A DNA stretch of 64,000 nucleotides from Diphasiastrum complanatum (lineage: Eukaryota > Streptophyta > Lycopodiopsida > Lycopodiales > Lycopodiaceae), in contig CM055097.1 in the NCBI GenBank assembly GCA_029204225.1, positions 46,087,038 to 46,151,037 on the forward strand, read 5' to 3'. The position numbers were made by a program, and so were the translations under genes. Below are positions 45,215-56,965 of the stretch, one piece after another. Numbering within the stretch: position 1 is the first letter of the stretch; every line of letters starts with the position of its first letter. Under the pieces are notes generated by a model. That model searched no databases. It was not told the DNA's origin and saw only the letters and a list, made by a program, of their open reading frames with translations.

Positions 45215-46328
45215 TACTGTAGATAAAATTATATCGAAGATTAATAAAAGCTTAATAGTTGATTTTTACAATGAGTTGTGTATAAGATTTCCTGTAGATC
45301 ATAAAGACTCATTTTTGGATTCTGAAAAGCATTAATTTTGTAACTCATATAAATACCGACTTCTACAATGACTTGAAAGAGAAGACATCAGATATATCAG
45401 ACCTAGTTGTGGATGCCAGTCTGATGTATTCTGTAAATAGATGCAGATGTGACACCAACAAGGACATTGGTGTTGTGTTGTCCTTCTTTGCACACAGTCT
45501 TGATAGCCATACCCAGGCGGCCAAGTATCTTCTCCACACAACTTTGGAGACGAAAGTTTTCATAGTTCCTTATTGCCAAAAGTAAGTGACTATGTAGAAT
45601 GTATTTTTTTGACATTTTTTAATAGCTTTTAATAATTCCTTCAGTGTAACTCATTCATCTCTTGTTTGCAGCCGTCATTGGAGGATGCACATAATCTCCT
45701 TAAGGGCAGATTCTAATGGGAACATTAATCCTATCTGTTTGAAAATGAATTCCCTAAGGTCCACCCATGCCGAAGTGGAATCCTTGTACAATAGGATGGT
45801 ACAATTTTTTTCCAAGCCAGATGGAGCCATTGTAAATAGCCATGTGGAGATTGTTGATGCAAAAGTAAGTATTTCTCATGTATTTGATAAGTAGATAGAT
45901 TTTGTTTTCTCTGAATGCTCAACTGACCTATTATACCTTTTGTGATTTCAGTCAGTTCAACAAGATGATGGACACAAGTGTGGCTGATTTTCCATCTGCA
46001 ATGTACAAGACTTTTTAGAGTGGTACATCATGCAATCCAGGGCTCTAGATATACGAGAGGTAAATAAACTAGGAAATACATTATTAATGTTCTAATTATA
46101 TTATCTTGACTATTTTTTGATAAATTAATTAACTCGATTATTTTGGATTTGCAATACAAATGCAGAGCTTTAACAATGAATGAGATATATGAGTTTTGTC
46201 AACAAATGCTAGTAAACTTATTATCTCATACAACACCCTATCCAACTGTGGTAACAAGAGGTCAATCAAGTCCACAGTTGACACACCCTCACGTAATTAA
46301 CAAAAACCATTGTTCCAGATGCCATTGA
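45215..46328 (+). pseudogene. Ulp1-like cysteine peptidase (C48), plus-strand copy
   Basis: Ulp1/SENP peptidases cleave SUMO-type isopeptides. The exon ending at 45581 reads DFYNDLKEKTSDISDLVVDA to KVFIVPYCQ. The intron 45582-45671 (GTAAGT...TTGCAG) splits a codon so that exon 2 (45672-45864) begins RHWRMHIISL, with the catalytic His before Trp, and continues CLKMNSLRST, where Asn replaces the usual catalytic Asp. The intron 45865-45951 leads to exon 3 (45952-46059) with SVQQDDGHKCG, the Gln-Gln...Cys-Gly active site, then TGA at 45985 and FLEWYIMQSRALDIRE. A further open piece runs 46166-46328. A frameshift near 45335 and the TGA show decay. Confidence 0.65.
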
Positions 46329-46684
46329 TCCCAGAACTCCGTAACATAAACTACAAGACTTTGTTTGATGAGGACATCAGATTTTATAAAGGTGGGGTGG
46401 ATGTTGTAAAGCTACCTTAAAAAGCGTTACTTCCGGCGCCAGCAGCGCCACTGCTGCCCCCGGCGCCACCGGCATCGGCAGCGTTCCCAAAGAAAATCCT
46501 AGAGAGAGAAAGCGTGCTTCACCGGCCTGGGTAGAGTACTTGGTATGAGGGGAGGTGGTGAATCCCACCAATACTATAGGGGAGTGCAGGTTGCGACTCA
46601 AGGCGAGCTCCAACCAAGTCTCAGCCTCCCTTGCTAGAATGTTGTCCTGGCGCCCGCTTGGCATGCCAGCGCCCCGAAGACTAG

Positions 46685-47355
46685 TTTGTTAATTTCATGA
46701 TTTCAAGAGAGCGTGCAAACCAAAACTGGTATGCCCATCAAGAATGGTGAAAACTGGGCCTCACGGTTTAGTGAGATCAAGTTCAGAATATAAAAGAAAT
46801 GTTAACATGAAATTATAGAATCTATTCCATTGTTTGAACAAAAAATAAACACCTAGGAAAGCAGAGAAATATTAGTTTTCAAGTTCTGAGCATAACTGAA
46901 ATTCATTCATGTAAACACGTGATATGTCCTCATAGTGTGAATGAGGATCGAGTACCTTAGATCACCTTAGTGAAGCCATAGATAGACATTGAGCAGTTCA
47001 TTAACCTTAGTGAAGCTATATATTGTGTAGTTTAGTCTTTGTAATGTTTTGAAATTAATTGGCTTCCAAAATAGATGCTTTTCAAAAGTATGTTTTTCAA
47101 TGGAAGAGCTTTTAAAATTACGGCAAGCATATAAATGAATGAACCAAGACAAACAACAAATGACTAACAAATACATCCCAGATTATGGTTTATGGGAATT
47201 GACAATCATGAAATGTGTCGGTCTATAATCACATGATATCATAATCCAAAAACCCTAATTCAGTCATGAACAACAAGTATATTTTTGTCTGCCTAATTGT
47301 ATGCTTCAGTCGCCGTCTATTTCTCTATCCATCTCTCCAACCTTGATTTAAAACG
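46685..47355 (+). repeat. ~670-bp repeat, copy 1 of 2 (direct)
   Basis: Matches 63281-63995 from TTTGTTAATTTCATG to CCTTGATTTAAAACG with small differences; copy 2 has an insertion of about 50 bp. It lies between the two convergent Ulp1-like genes. No TG...CA ends are obvious. 46329-46684 contains a GC-rich stretch (GGCGCCAGCAGCGCC) and no gene. Confidence 0.9.
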
Positions 47356-47572
47356 TTTATTGATCTTTGTTGAGTTTTTCAAAAACATCGTGATCATTTC
47401 CTGTCGGAAACTGTAGATATTGTCAGCTGTGTAGCTTGGGCACACGTACTGCACAACATAGACAACAAAAATTAGTTATAATTTTGATGTATGATTAAAA
47501 ACATTTTTACAAGCTCAGAGCGTGAAAAAATATTCTCATATCGTCCCAAATAATGAAACCAATAAGTAATAC

Positions 47573-48776
47573 CGAAGACATGTCGTTCTAACTCGTTCTT
47601 TTGGAATACCATTCCAAGAAGAGCTTTGCATTGCAAATTGTATACCATCCACAACTAAAGGCATCTGTTTGTTGTAAAGACTGCATGATCTCTCCAAATT
47701 AAGTTAGTCAAATAAATAAACCATACAATGCTCAAATAGTACAAATTCATTTAGTACAAGAGTAAATAATTGTGAAACTACAACCTTGTAGATCACTACA
47801 TTGAGCATATTCAACAATAACCAATTATATGTCAACCTATTCATTCACTTGAAATTTTATGATTATGTAACCTGAGAATCAATTATTCGAACATTTGAAC
47901 TGGATGTCGCTTCCACTTGGAACAATGTTACTGATCATAGACCATCCTGCAAAAGCCACTTTGAATTAGGAGAAAGGGTCATTGATTCCATGAGATGTAC
48001 AATCTGAAAGAGGAATGCAAAACTTGCCTGTCAAAATTTTGGTGGGTTGATGTCATAGAGTTGAGTCTCAAGCAAAACCATCTACGTGATCCCTCATTAC
48101 TAACACATGTGATCAAAAGTCTCAAGCTCAAGTGCTCATTGAAATTGAAATACATAGTGCATGTTCAGTGTTTAGGGCTTAGGTTTTGGGGTTTAAAAAG
48201 TGACGACCTCCTAATGATAGTCATTACTTACTTCGAGCAATATGGAAGGATTATGATTCTCTTTTTTAAAATGTCCTTAGCAATATACTTCCTGGCTTGA
48301 TCGTAATTCCTGGCCTCCACGAACTTGGAAAAAAAGTTGGACATCACACAAACTGCATCGTTGCAACTATCCAAAATTGTGTACTGCCAATAACTCAATC
48401 CAGCCTCGATTGTTGTGTCCAAAATGTGAGATGTCTTGTTTTTCAATGCCAGACAACAATCCTCAAAGAAGTCTATTTTGTATGGGGTATTTGGTATTGA
48501 GAAGCTGAACTTGTTGCCGAGAGTCTCTATTTGCTGAAGAATGTCATTTTCATGTTTGCAACACTCTAACTGGGACATTGGCTTTGGACCATGACTTGAT
48601 TGTGCAAATGAACTCATCAGGGAAAATTTCAAGTCACAATCTTGGGTGGCATTTTCAGTCATGGCCGCTTCCATGTGATTTTGATGATCATTACTCGTAT
48701 TCATAGACTTGGACTCACAAGTGGAGGATGTGGTTTTTATTGTATCTATCTCAATATGATCATCTCTATTATCCAC
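47573..48776 (-). pseudogene. Ulp1-like cysteine peptidase domain (C48), minus-strand copy
   Basis: Reading from 48776 down: an Asp/Ser-rich linker, then YKIDFFEDCCLALKNKTSHI to KKRIIILPYCS at 48232. The donor GAA|GTAAGT is in the same phase as in the plus copy. The next piece (about 48126-47990) gives HLSLRLLITCVSNEG and CLRLNSMTSTHQNF: the Trp after His is Leu, and Asn again stands where Asp is expected. A piece ending NVRIIDSQ precedes a donor at 47871. The last exon starts at 47680 with SLQQTDAFSCGWYTIC, with the catalytic Cys at 47651-47653, then FLEWYSKR. The end near 47573 is approximate. A few stops or frame changes lie between the pieces. Confidence 0.65.
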
Positions 48777-48777
48777 C

Positions 48778-49452
48778 TCAATATGAATATCTTTGGTAGT
48801 TTCGTCCTCGATTGCCCTCTAATTGTCTGTCTTTATTGTCTCTCGTAGGGGTGCATGCCCTCTTGCTTTTTTCTATCTTTCTTGTCATAATCGCGCTGCA
48901 GTTTTTGCATGTGATGGTGTCCAAGCCCCCGACAAAAAGGTTATACACTAAACAATTCTCACAAACAATCCTTTGTAACTTTGGGATGCATATCTGTGTT
49001 GGCTTTTTGGCTACCCCTCGCGTGAATTTTGTAGAGTTTAGTTGTCTTTTGGAATGTGGGGTGTGGAGTCTCCTTGAATTAGTGATGTCTTTTTTAGTGG
49101 ACATAATTTTCGCACCGTGTCCTAGACGTGTTCTAGTCACATTGTATTGAAGAGGGAGAATAATTCCCCTCTTTGGCATGGATGTGGTTGCTGGTGTTGA
49201 GATTGTCCCAAACACATTGTGTGCATCTTGTAAAACGGTTGTCATGCGTATTAAGTCAGATATTTCATCACATGACATTGTTTGCATCTTTGTGCGTAGG
49301 TTTGTAAAATCATGGTCCAGTGTCTGGCGAAGAGCATCGGTTTTGGCCAACAAAGTCTCAACCAACTCTTCATGCTTGGGATTATCAACCTCTATCTCAA
49401 AAGGAACATTTGTGCTCTCTCTCCCTTGCTCACAATCTATATAAATGAACAA
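48778..49452 (-). pseudogene. zinc-ribbon-bearing middle part of the minus-strand Ulp1-like gene
   Basis: From a probable acceptor (TATAG before DCEQGRESTN, near 49438) the frame stays open for about 220 codons: KHEELVETLLAKTDALRQTL (helical), a basic Arg/Lys/Thr region, then CENC and CKNC separated by about 15 residues (about 48968-48896), a possible zinc ribbon, then a basic tail. A frame change near 48790 joins it to the peptidase part. It may be a DNA or protein-binding module of the same protein. Confidence 0.45.
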
Positions 49453-49490
49453 GATATACTAATTAACAGAATATGCTTGATTCTCATAAT

Positions 49491-51000
49491 TTATCCATTG
49501 TTTGAGAGTAAGTGAAAGCATATGGACTCATTGGCCTGGATAAGCACAATATTGGCCTTGTTTCCACAACATTGCATGAACATATGGAATTGCAATAAAC
49601 GCAACAATTTTATAAGTAGAAAATCATAGTCATTTAACGTTGATTTCTCTATGAATTGCCACATCTTAATGAATTTTGTGAACAGAACATCCACTTTTCG
49701 ATCCACTTCATGGCGAGGCAATTTATATGACAGCAAAGTGGCCCTAATTCACACCAAAAACAAAATACCCCAACTGCCAATCATTTCTTTTTTTTAAAGG
49801 GAATGGGAATGGCCTCTCGACATGCATCCATCTTCACCAAAAACCAATCCGAGACAACATGGAAGCACTGGTCCACTCCCTCAATGAAATTGTGCTTCAC
49901 CATCTCCCCAAAGACTTTTCGCTCCAAAGAAGAAGAATCCCGAATTTTGAGATATAACAACAGGTCCACCCCCTTTGGCACTGGCAAGAAACTAATCGTT
50001 TTCCACCTTGGGCTTGTTAAGTACACCTATCACCCGATGAAACCAAACCTGAAGATAGTTGGCATAGAATCCGGCCAACCTCACAATCTCGTGGGGTGAT
50101 CCCCTTGACTCCTCATAATAATTGACAAGTGATTGACAAGCCATACTGAAACTTGAGAAATCTCCTTCAATCAATGGCCATCTAAACATGTGGCAATCTT
50201 GTCGTGGAGCTAGCACTCTTTCACGGTACTTAATGTCTCTGACAAGTGCTACCAAGGGAGGCACGTACAAAATCATATTGTCATATCTATCAAGGATTTG
50301 ACTATCTTGGATGACAGCGATAGTGGAGAATGTTGGCAAGATTAGGAGGTGCCCCCTTGCAACTTCCAATTCTTTTTTACTTTTTCTGTTGTGTTGTTTT
50401 CGCAGTAGTTTAATCTCCTCACCTTGCAGTCAAAGATTGTCCCTCTCCTTGTCTAGCTTTTGGCGAACATTGTGAAAATTATCCCTATAGATCTCCTTGT
50501 GCAAAATTGTGTCACAAAGTTCCTCCTTCACATCTTCCAAAGCCTGCAATCTAGCCTCCAAATTTGTTATTACCTGTCTGGCCTTATCCCTCTCTATTGT
50601 AGTCCTTTCAATCAACTTCTCCAATTTTTCACACTTTCGTTCCAAGGCTTGGTATTTACTTAAACATATTGTGGATGGGACTGGTGTTGGCAACGAGCGT
50701 TTTTTGTTTCAAATCTTCAATTTTCTGGTCAAAAAATGAAGGCATGGTATATTTATGTCCGATTTTTATTGTACTTGGTTGAACAAGATAGTTGTGCAAC
50801 TCCTTATCAAATGCTAGCACTGACCCGCTTGTAGCATGGCTTTGATTTTCATTGGCACGAACAGACGTTTGTTTCAAAGGTGGATGTTGCAACCCACCCC
50901 CTTCATTTCCTTCAGTGGACAAACCCAAGGAATCATCAACTTGATCATGTCTCTCCATCAACGCAAGTGAGTGAACTTTCAGATTAATTTTGCCAAACAA
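49491..51000 (-). pseudogene. upstream exons of the minus-strand Ulp1-like gene (coiled coil)
   Basis: Successive open pieces on the minus strand: 51000-50656 (SLGLSTEGNEGGGLQHPPLK, probably disordered), 50693-50430 (YQALERKCEKLEKLIERTTI, a clear heptad coiled coil), 50369-49992 (MEVARGHLLILPTFSTIAVI to RLAGFYANYLQVWFHRVIG), 50026-49781 in another frame (GVDLLLYLKIRDSSSLERKV) and 49736-49491 (RHEVDRKVDVLFTKFIKMWQ). The 50369-49781 part loosely resembles plant mobile-domain proteins, but I am not confident. Frame changes lie near 50030 and 49780. Confidence 0.4.
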
Positions 51001-54000
51001 ATACCAAACCCAACAAAAATGTCTACCAAAGGAACACTCCTATAAAAATGACAGACAAAGGGTGTTAGAACGAGAAAAATATATACATAGAGACAAAATA
51101 CTCATTTTAAGTGAATAATGAAAAAAAATAGGAAAAGCAAACAGACCAATAGGGTATGGCCCAGTTAAAAATTTGGCAATCATAGAAGCACACTCCTATC
51201 CGGTCACCTCTCGAATTAACTTCTCTTTACGTTGGGTCATTGCAAGATCTATGAGACATCATATCCTAAAGCTCTTCTTCTCAAAACTCATATTTTGAGG
51301 TTGTTATTTGACTTTTCGTATTTCACAATACATAGATGATCCTCTGCAAACTTGTCAATGATGGATATTCTTGCTTTGTTACATGAGTGGGTGCCTTATT
51401 ACGGAATTTTTTGTGTTCTTCAATCATCTCCCCTCCCACATGGTTGAAGGTCTTTTAACATCAAGATAATCTCCCCAATCTCTCTCCCCCCCCCCCCCCC
51501 CCCTCAGAAAGATTATGGTCAGGATCTAAACCATAAATTCTAGCACCCTATTCCTCAGACAACTCGAAAGTTGCAAAAAATGAAGTATATGATCAAAGAT
51601 AGTATTCAATGTACTTAATAAAAGCATTTTCCAAACACTTCGGGATGATTTAGTGAAGCCTGGACAAAGTATGGTCATCGTGAGATTGTGGGCTGTCAAC
51701 CCATTCTCTCATCCATGCACAGGATCATGGGCTGTCAACCAACTTTCCTAGTTTAGGAGAGCATACCTGATTGACCAATGGCAAACATGGCCCCATAGCA
51801 TATGTAGTTTATAACACAAATCACAACAACAAACAAATTGATTAGTGTTAGATTTTTTAAGATGTCCAAACGCCAAAAAAAACATACCACAAATTCTCTC
51901 TCTACATCTTCTTCCCAAAATACTACATCTTAGCATTTCTTACTCTACTAGATCTTCCCCATGTCTTGCCATGCCCATTTACGTGGATATCTGCAATGGA
52001 GTGTGGACATGATAGGGTCAATGGGTCAATCTTTTTGGGCCTTTGTATCAAGTAGAATGGTAGTGACTTGACCTTTGCTTTTGCTCAAGATAAAGTCTGA
52101 TGTTAACCTTCATAAATATTCAAGGACTATACATTTCTCCTATGGATAGTTTGTACATTATAGACTAGTAATTTATTCCATATGTTCTCGGTGCTGCATG
52201 AGGACTTCAAAACGTGTTTAGAGATAATGCTTTAGAATGTTAGGCGCAAACAGGTTTCTTCTTGAAGCCTATACGTTCCAACAACTAATTCAATTAATGA
52301 ATGTTGGGTTAAATCTTAGCTTCTGATGGTCTAATCTAGCCATCAACAACCAAAGTAGCGATGGCAGTGGAGTTCTTTTTTACAAAGCAGTGGAGTTATT
52401 TTCTACAAAGTATAGTATACTATAGTCTTCAAGATAACATATATCTCAATGTCTTTGCAAAGGACTGAATGCAATTGTTCTTAAGATTCAATTGGTTTCC
52501 ATACAATACCATTGTATAGTTGAAGTTTTTTTCCAGTGCTCGCATACTCCATATTCTTATGAGAATTGAAATCCAAGGTTTAGATGATGTTACTCCCCTC
52601 GTCATTGTGGATTTGAATGGCTGAAAATAAGAAATTTGATTTGATCATAAAAATAACTTGTTGAGTAAAGTTTCAATCTTGAGATGTTCTCTATGCTTCT
52701 CAAAAGCTGGGTCTTTCAAAGGCAAAGAAGTCAAACAAGTCTCAAAGATAATATCTCCTCATCATCTCCTTCTTTTTAAATCTAAAGCAATTTGCTGAGA
52801 AAAGATAAGCTCGTACTTTAAGCATGTTAGGTTCCGCCTTCGCCTTCCAGCCCCCTCCAGACCCGTGGCCCCTGCTCCATGTCCAAAACCTACCCCGGTC
52901 AGCCCATTCTGGCCCCAACAAAATTAATATGTGTCAACGTGTCGCAATAATCCTAAAGGCCTCTCAAAATACAGAAAAATTATTTAGAAAAGAAAAAAAG
53001 AAGAAAAGAATAAATCTCAAGCAGGTTAAAGCCAAACATGAAAACAATAAGCCCCTCCTACGGCAGGGCCAAAAAGAGCGCCTTGGCATAAGAGAGCCCT
53101 AGCTAAGCAGCAACCAAACCATGCCCTGACAAAACCGCGCCCCAGTGAAAGAGCGCCCTGGCAAAAGAAGAAAAGCTGATGGATGTTTCAGAAAACCGAT
53201 CGTTTTAATGAAGCAAGTCACTTATTGAAGCCTAAATAAAATACAACGCTAAAAACAACGGTTTATTGAAGCAAATCATTTATTGAAGCAAGTCGTTTAT
53301 TGATGTCGGTCGTTTATTGAAGCGTAAATAAAATATGGTTGCTACAAAAAATTGATTTGATTTGAAAAAAGTCGATCAAATATTTCTCAAGTGAGTTGAA
53401 ATCCTTTTGAGTCTTTTCTCAGCTTACCTGGATAAAAAGACTTTTCCGAGCACTGACTAAGAAATATTCTTGAAAATAAACATTAACATAAACATCAATG
53501 ACAAAAAGCGACTATTGTTAAAAGGATGGGACTTTTTTGTTCGCTGGACCTTTTTTAACAAGCAAACAATCCCTAGGCAATAAAGGCCTTGGGGGATTCA
53601 ACAGCTCAACGACCCTATTTTATTAATGCTTTGAAGGATTAACCCCATGCCTCGTACTTCCCAAGCCACCAATTCAAGACCTCGACTCGATTTCTAGGAA
53701 CCTGTTACACAGAAAGTAAAGCGGGTCTTTCTTCATTATCCATGATCTTTTACCTTGTTTAATTATTTTTTTTATTAAAAACGTATTAGGCTGAAACCGA
53801 TGCTTTTGCCAGCTTTTTCCAAAAACAGCCGACGTTTTACAATGGGCAAACCTTTTGCTTTAAAATTTTTCATGACCTTTCTTTGGAAGTTGAATTCCTT
53901 TTGAGTTTGTAATTGTAAATATGTCAATGTAAATAAAATGAACATATATTTGTTTATCATTGTAAATACTTATTTAGTTATTAAAACCTACTACAGAATT

Positions 54001-54330
54001 TTTTGTTTCTTTTCAAAGAGGAGATAATTGATATTTGATAGTCAAAACAACCATTAAATTCCAACTGTTTTTTCGTTCGGCTTTTACCCATTTCTCACAG
54101 CAATTGGATTGTTGTAAGTTCATTTCCTCTAATTTAGGTTATTCTTGACCTCCTTAGCTTGCTAGCCAACATTAGCACTAGTTGGTTTCAATATTAAAAC
54201 AACAGTATTCCGTTCGTACACATCAGAAATTACATTTCGGACGTTCAATTTCCTTGAGCCATTGCATTAGCATTCCACTCAAGTTGAGGGCATTTCATGG
54301 GTGCTATTAGAATCATGCTCGATGATATGG
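51001..54330. other. noncoding sequence with a C18 run and a degenerate tandem repeat
   Basis: A C homopolymer of 18 lies at 51486-51503. A C-rich stretch at 52830-52915 has no supported gene. Around 53205-53340 a unit like GAAGCAAGTCGTTTATT recurs about five times imperfectly. Nothing else is recognisable. Confidence 0.5.
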
Positions 54331-54339
54331 AGTTTTTTA

Positions 54340-54505
54340 TGAGATTGGAAGAGAACCCCACAACAAAATGGGGTAGTTGAAAGAAAATGTAGAACCATTA
54401 TGGAAATGTTCAAGTGCATGCTACATAAAGAGGATCTACCGAAATTCCTATGGATGGAAAAAGTGACGACAGTAGGGTATATAATTGTAAAAGATTCAAC
54501 TAGTT
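54340..54505 (+). pseudogene. copia integrase scrap
   Basis: TPQQNGVVERKCRTIMEM and HKEDLPKFLWMEKVTTVGYI match the region around the catalytic Glu of copia integrase, about 50 codons in one frame. No other part of the domain is nearby. Confidence 0.75.
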
Positions 54506-55018
54506 TAATCATATTTATTACATTTATTTATTTGGCAATTGAGGCCAATTTCATATTAGACTTAGAGTTTGACTTTTCAAAGTTATATTAGTCTAAAATG
54601 CATTTGAATAAAGTGTGGAAAATGTAGAAGTCGAGTTTGACTAGATTTGAATTTGAATATAGGGTACATTGAATCTAGTCCCAAAAATAGTTGAGTTTAC
54701 ATTTTGGAAGAAAAGCAAGTGGTAATTTAGGTTTAGGACATGATATAAAAGGATGTAATTCATGTGAAGAGAAATAATTCTTTTTCTATTTCTCATTCAT
54801 GCTACATATAGATTTTAAAATATTCAATTTTTTTATTTTGTCAAAACCCTAATGTTGATTGGATCTCTAGATAGTGAGGTTTTTATGTGTTGATTTGCTT
54901 GGTATAAGTGCTAGAAGAGAATTGAGAAGTTTCATATCTTTGTGATTTTCTTTTGAAAACATTTGTTGTTGTTCAAAGGAGTGCTTTGTGCATTGAAACA
55001 AATTGAAAGAGAGGGTCA
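54506..55018 (+). other. possible LTR and leader of the copia copy interrupted at 55019
   Basis: A TATA-like GATATAAAAGG near 54752 and a PBS-like TGGTATAAGTGC near 54899-54910 (a degenerate TGGTATCAGAGC) lie upstream. The gag of this copy continues at 61045, beyond the inserted element. Confidence 0.4.
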
Positions 55019-55023
55019 GGTCA

Positions 55024-55296
55024 CTTAGAATTTGCTTTGCACAAGAACACAGATCATGCTACACAGTAACATAGACACAAAATCACTCTCCTCAGCAAGC
55101 TCACATGGCAACTGTATTTCTCAAAATGAAATTACACTGTACATATAGTTGTTCACTCAGGCAACCCATGCATGACCCAGGTTGCCGTTGGCGGGACCGT
55201 GTCCCGTCGACTTGCCTTGTGGCGAGGCCAACTGATCCTTATCCACTGACAGGACCCACTTACAGTCACGCAGTGATTCTAACTTTAATTCTAACT
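55024..55296 (-). repeat. copia 3' LTR
   Basis: Over 90% identical by eye to 60765-61039. The ends carry the inverted motif TTAGAATT/AATTCTAA. A PPT (TAAGGGAGAG on minus) lies next to it at 55297-55306. Confidence 0.92.
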
Positions 55297-55306
55297 CTCT
55301 CCCTTA
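55297..55306 (-). other. polypurine tract
   Basis: TAAGGGAGAG on the minus strand directly precedes the 3' LTR. Confidence 0.7.
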
Positions 55307-55349
55307 AAGTAGAGTCACTTTTTATACAGTCATATACATAGCTTTGAAG

Positions 55350-56960
55350 TCAACAAACCTTAACTACATAAAGTTTTGATCTAAACTTATCAAACTTTTC
55401 TCTAGTAAGTGGCTTAGTGAAAATATCAGCTAGTTGTTCTTTTGTGCTACAATGAACAACATGAATTTCACAACTTAGCAGTATTTCACGTATGACGTGA
55501 TATTGAATCTCAATGTGTTTAGTTCTCGCATGGAACACTGGATTCTTTGCTAGCTGAATTCCACTTTGACTATCGCTATGTAAAGTTGTGGGATTTTTCT
55601 GCTTCATGCCAATCTCTTCCAAGATTTGTCTCAACCATATAGCTTCTTGTGCAGCACTACACATTGCCTTATACTCCACTTCTGTGGTGGAAAGAGCAAT
55701 TGTACTTTGCTTCTTACTAGACCAGGAAAAGCAATTACCACAAAACTGGAATATATATCCTGTGGTGGATCTACGATCATCATAGTCACCTCCCCAGTCC
55801 GCATCCACATGGCCACACAACTCAGGTAAACCATCATGCTTCCTGTAAATCAAGCCATACTCTGATGTGCCTTTCACATAACGCAAAATGCGTTTAGCTG
55901 CTTTTCAATGCGTTTCCATAGGTGCTGCCATAAACTGACTTACAATGCCAACAGCATAGCATATATCTGGTCTAGTTGTGGTAAGGTAAATCAAGCTCCC
56001 TACTAACTGTCTATATAGCGTAGCATCAAATGACTGTGATTCATCAAGCTTAGAAATCTTTTTACTTGGTTCAATAGGAGTGTTTACTAGTTTGCAATCC
56101 TACAACCTAAACCTGTGTAGTAACTCTTTGACATATTTCACCTGTGTTAAACCCACTTCATGTCCTTTTTGCCACACTTCTACTCCAAGGCAGTAATGCA
56201 TCAGGCTTAGATCCGTCATCTCAAGTTGTTTCATGAGGTCTTTCTTGATTATGTCTATCATCTCTTGATTATTTCTCGTAATAATCAAGTCATCAACATA
56301 AAGAGCAATCAAAGCAACCATATCATCAAAGCATAAGACATATAGATTTGGACCAAAATGTGTTCTCACCATTCCCTTTGAACGAAAGTAGACATCAATC
56401 TTGCTATACCACGCACGTGGTGCTTATTTAAGACCATAAGGCGCTTTCTTCAAGCGACATACTTTATTTTCCTGTCCTTTCGTTACAAAGCCTTCAGGTT
56501 GATCCATGAACACTTTTTCTTCTAACTCACCATTTAGAAAAATAGATTTCACATCCATCTGATGCAAAGGCCAACTAAAATGTGAAGCTAAAGCAATAAG
56601 TAGACGTAGAGTATTCCACTTACACACCGGCGCAAAGGTCTCCTCATAGTCAATGCCTTTATTTTGTGCGTACCCTTTGATTACCAATCTTGCTTTGTGC
56701 TTTGCTATGCTTCCATCTGCATGGTACTTAGTTCTATATACCCATTTGCAACCAATGGGTTTCTTGCCAACTGATGGTTCTACTAAGTCCCATGTACTAT
56801 GCTTAGCAATTGACTCCATCTCCTCTCCCATGGCTTTGATCCAAATGTCATCATCCTTCGTTTCACCATAAGTCGAAGGTTCTTTGCTTTGAATAATGTT
56901 GGATAACAGAGCATAATTTGCTTCATACCTTTCAAGTAGTATCTTCTCTCTTGTTGAAGC
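55350..56960 (-). pseudogene. copia reverse transcriptase-RNase H
   Basis: One frame from about 56960 to the natural stop at 55350. RT: CKWVYRTKYHADGSIAKHKA, IDYEETFAPVCKW, MDVKSIFLNGELEEKVFMDQ, a stop at 56424 within [10 protein letters not shown] (Gln to stop), ALYVDDLIITRN (catalytic), and a stop at 56100. RNase H: LRYVKGTSEYGLIY, VDADWGGDYDDRRSTTGYIF, STTEVEYKAM, NPVFHARTKHIEIQYHVIRE, LADIFTKPL. Another stop is at about 55905, where Trp of HWKAAKR is TGA. It is preceded by a frame change near 56960. Confidence 0.93.
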
Positions 56961-56965
56961 TCTCC

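Noticed and set aside
46377-46664. Minus-strand 95-codon frame in the GC-rich stretch
   Set aside because: No motif, composition-driven, and not in line with the Ulp1-like exons.
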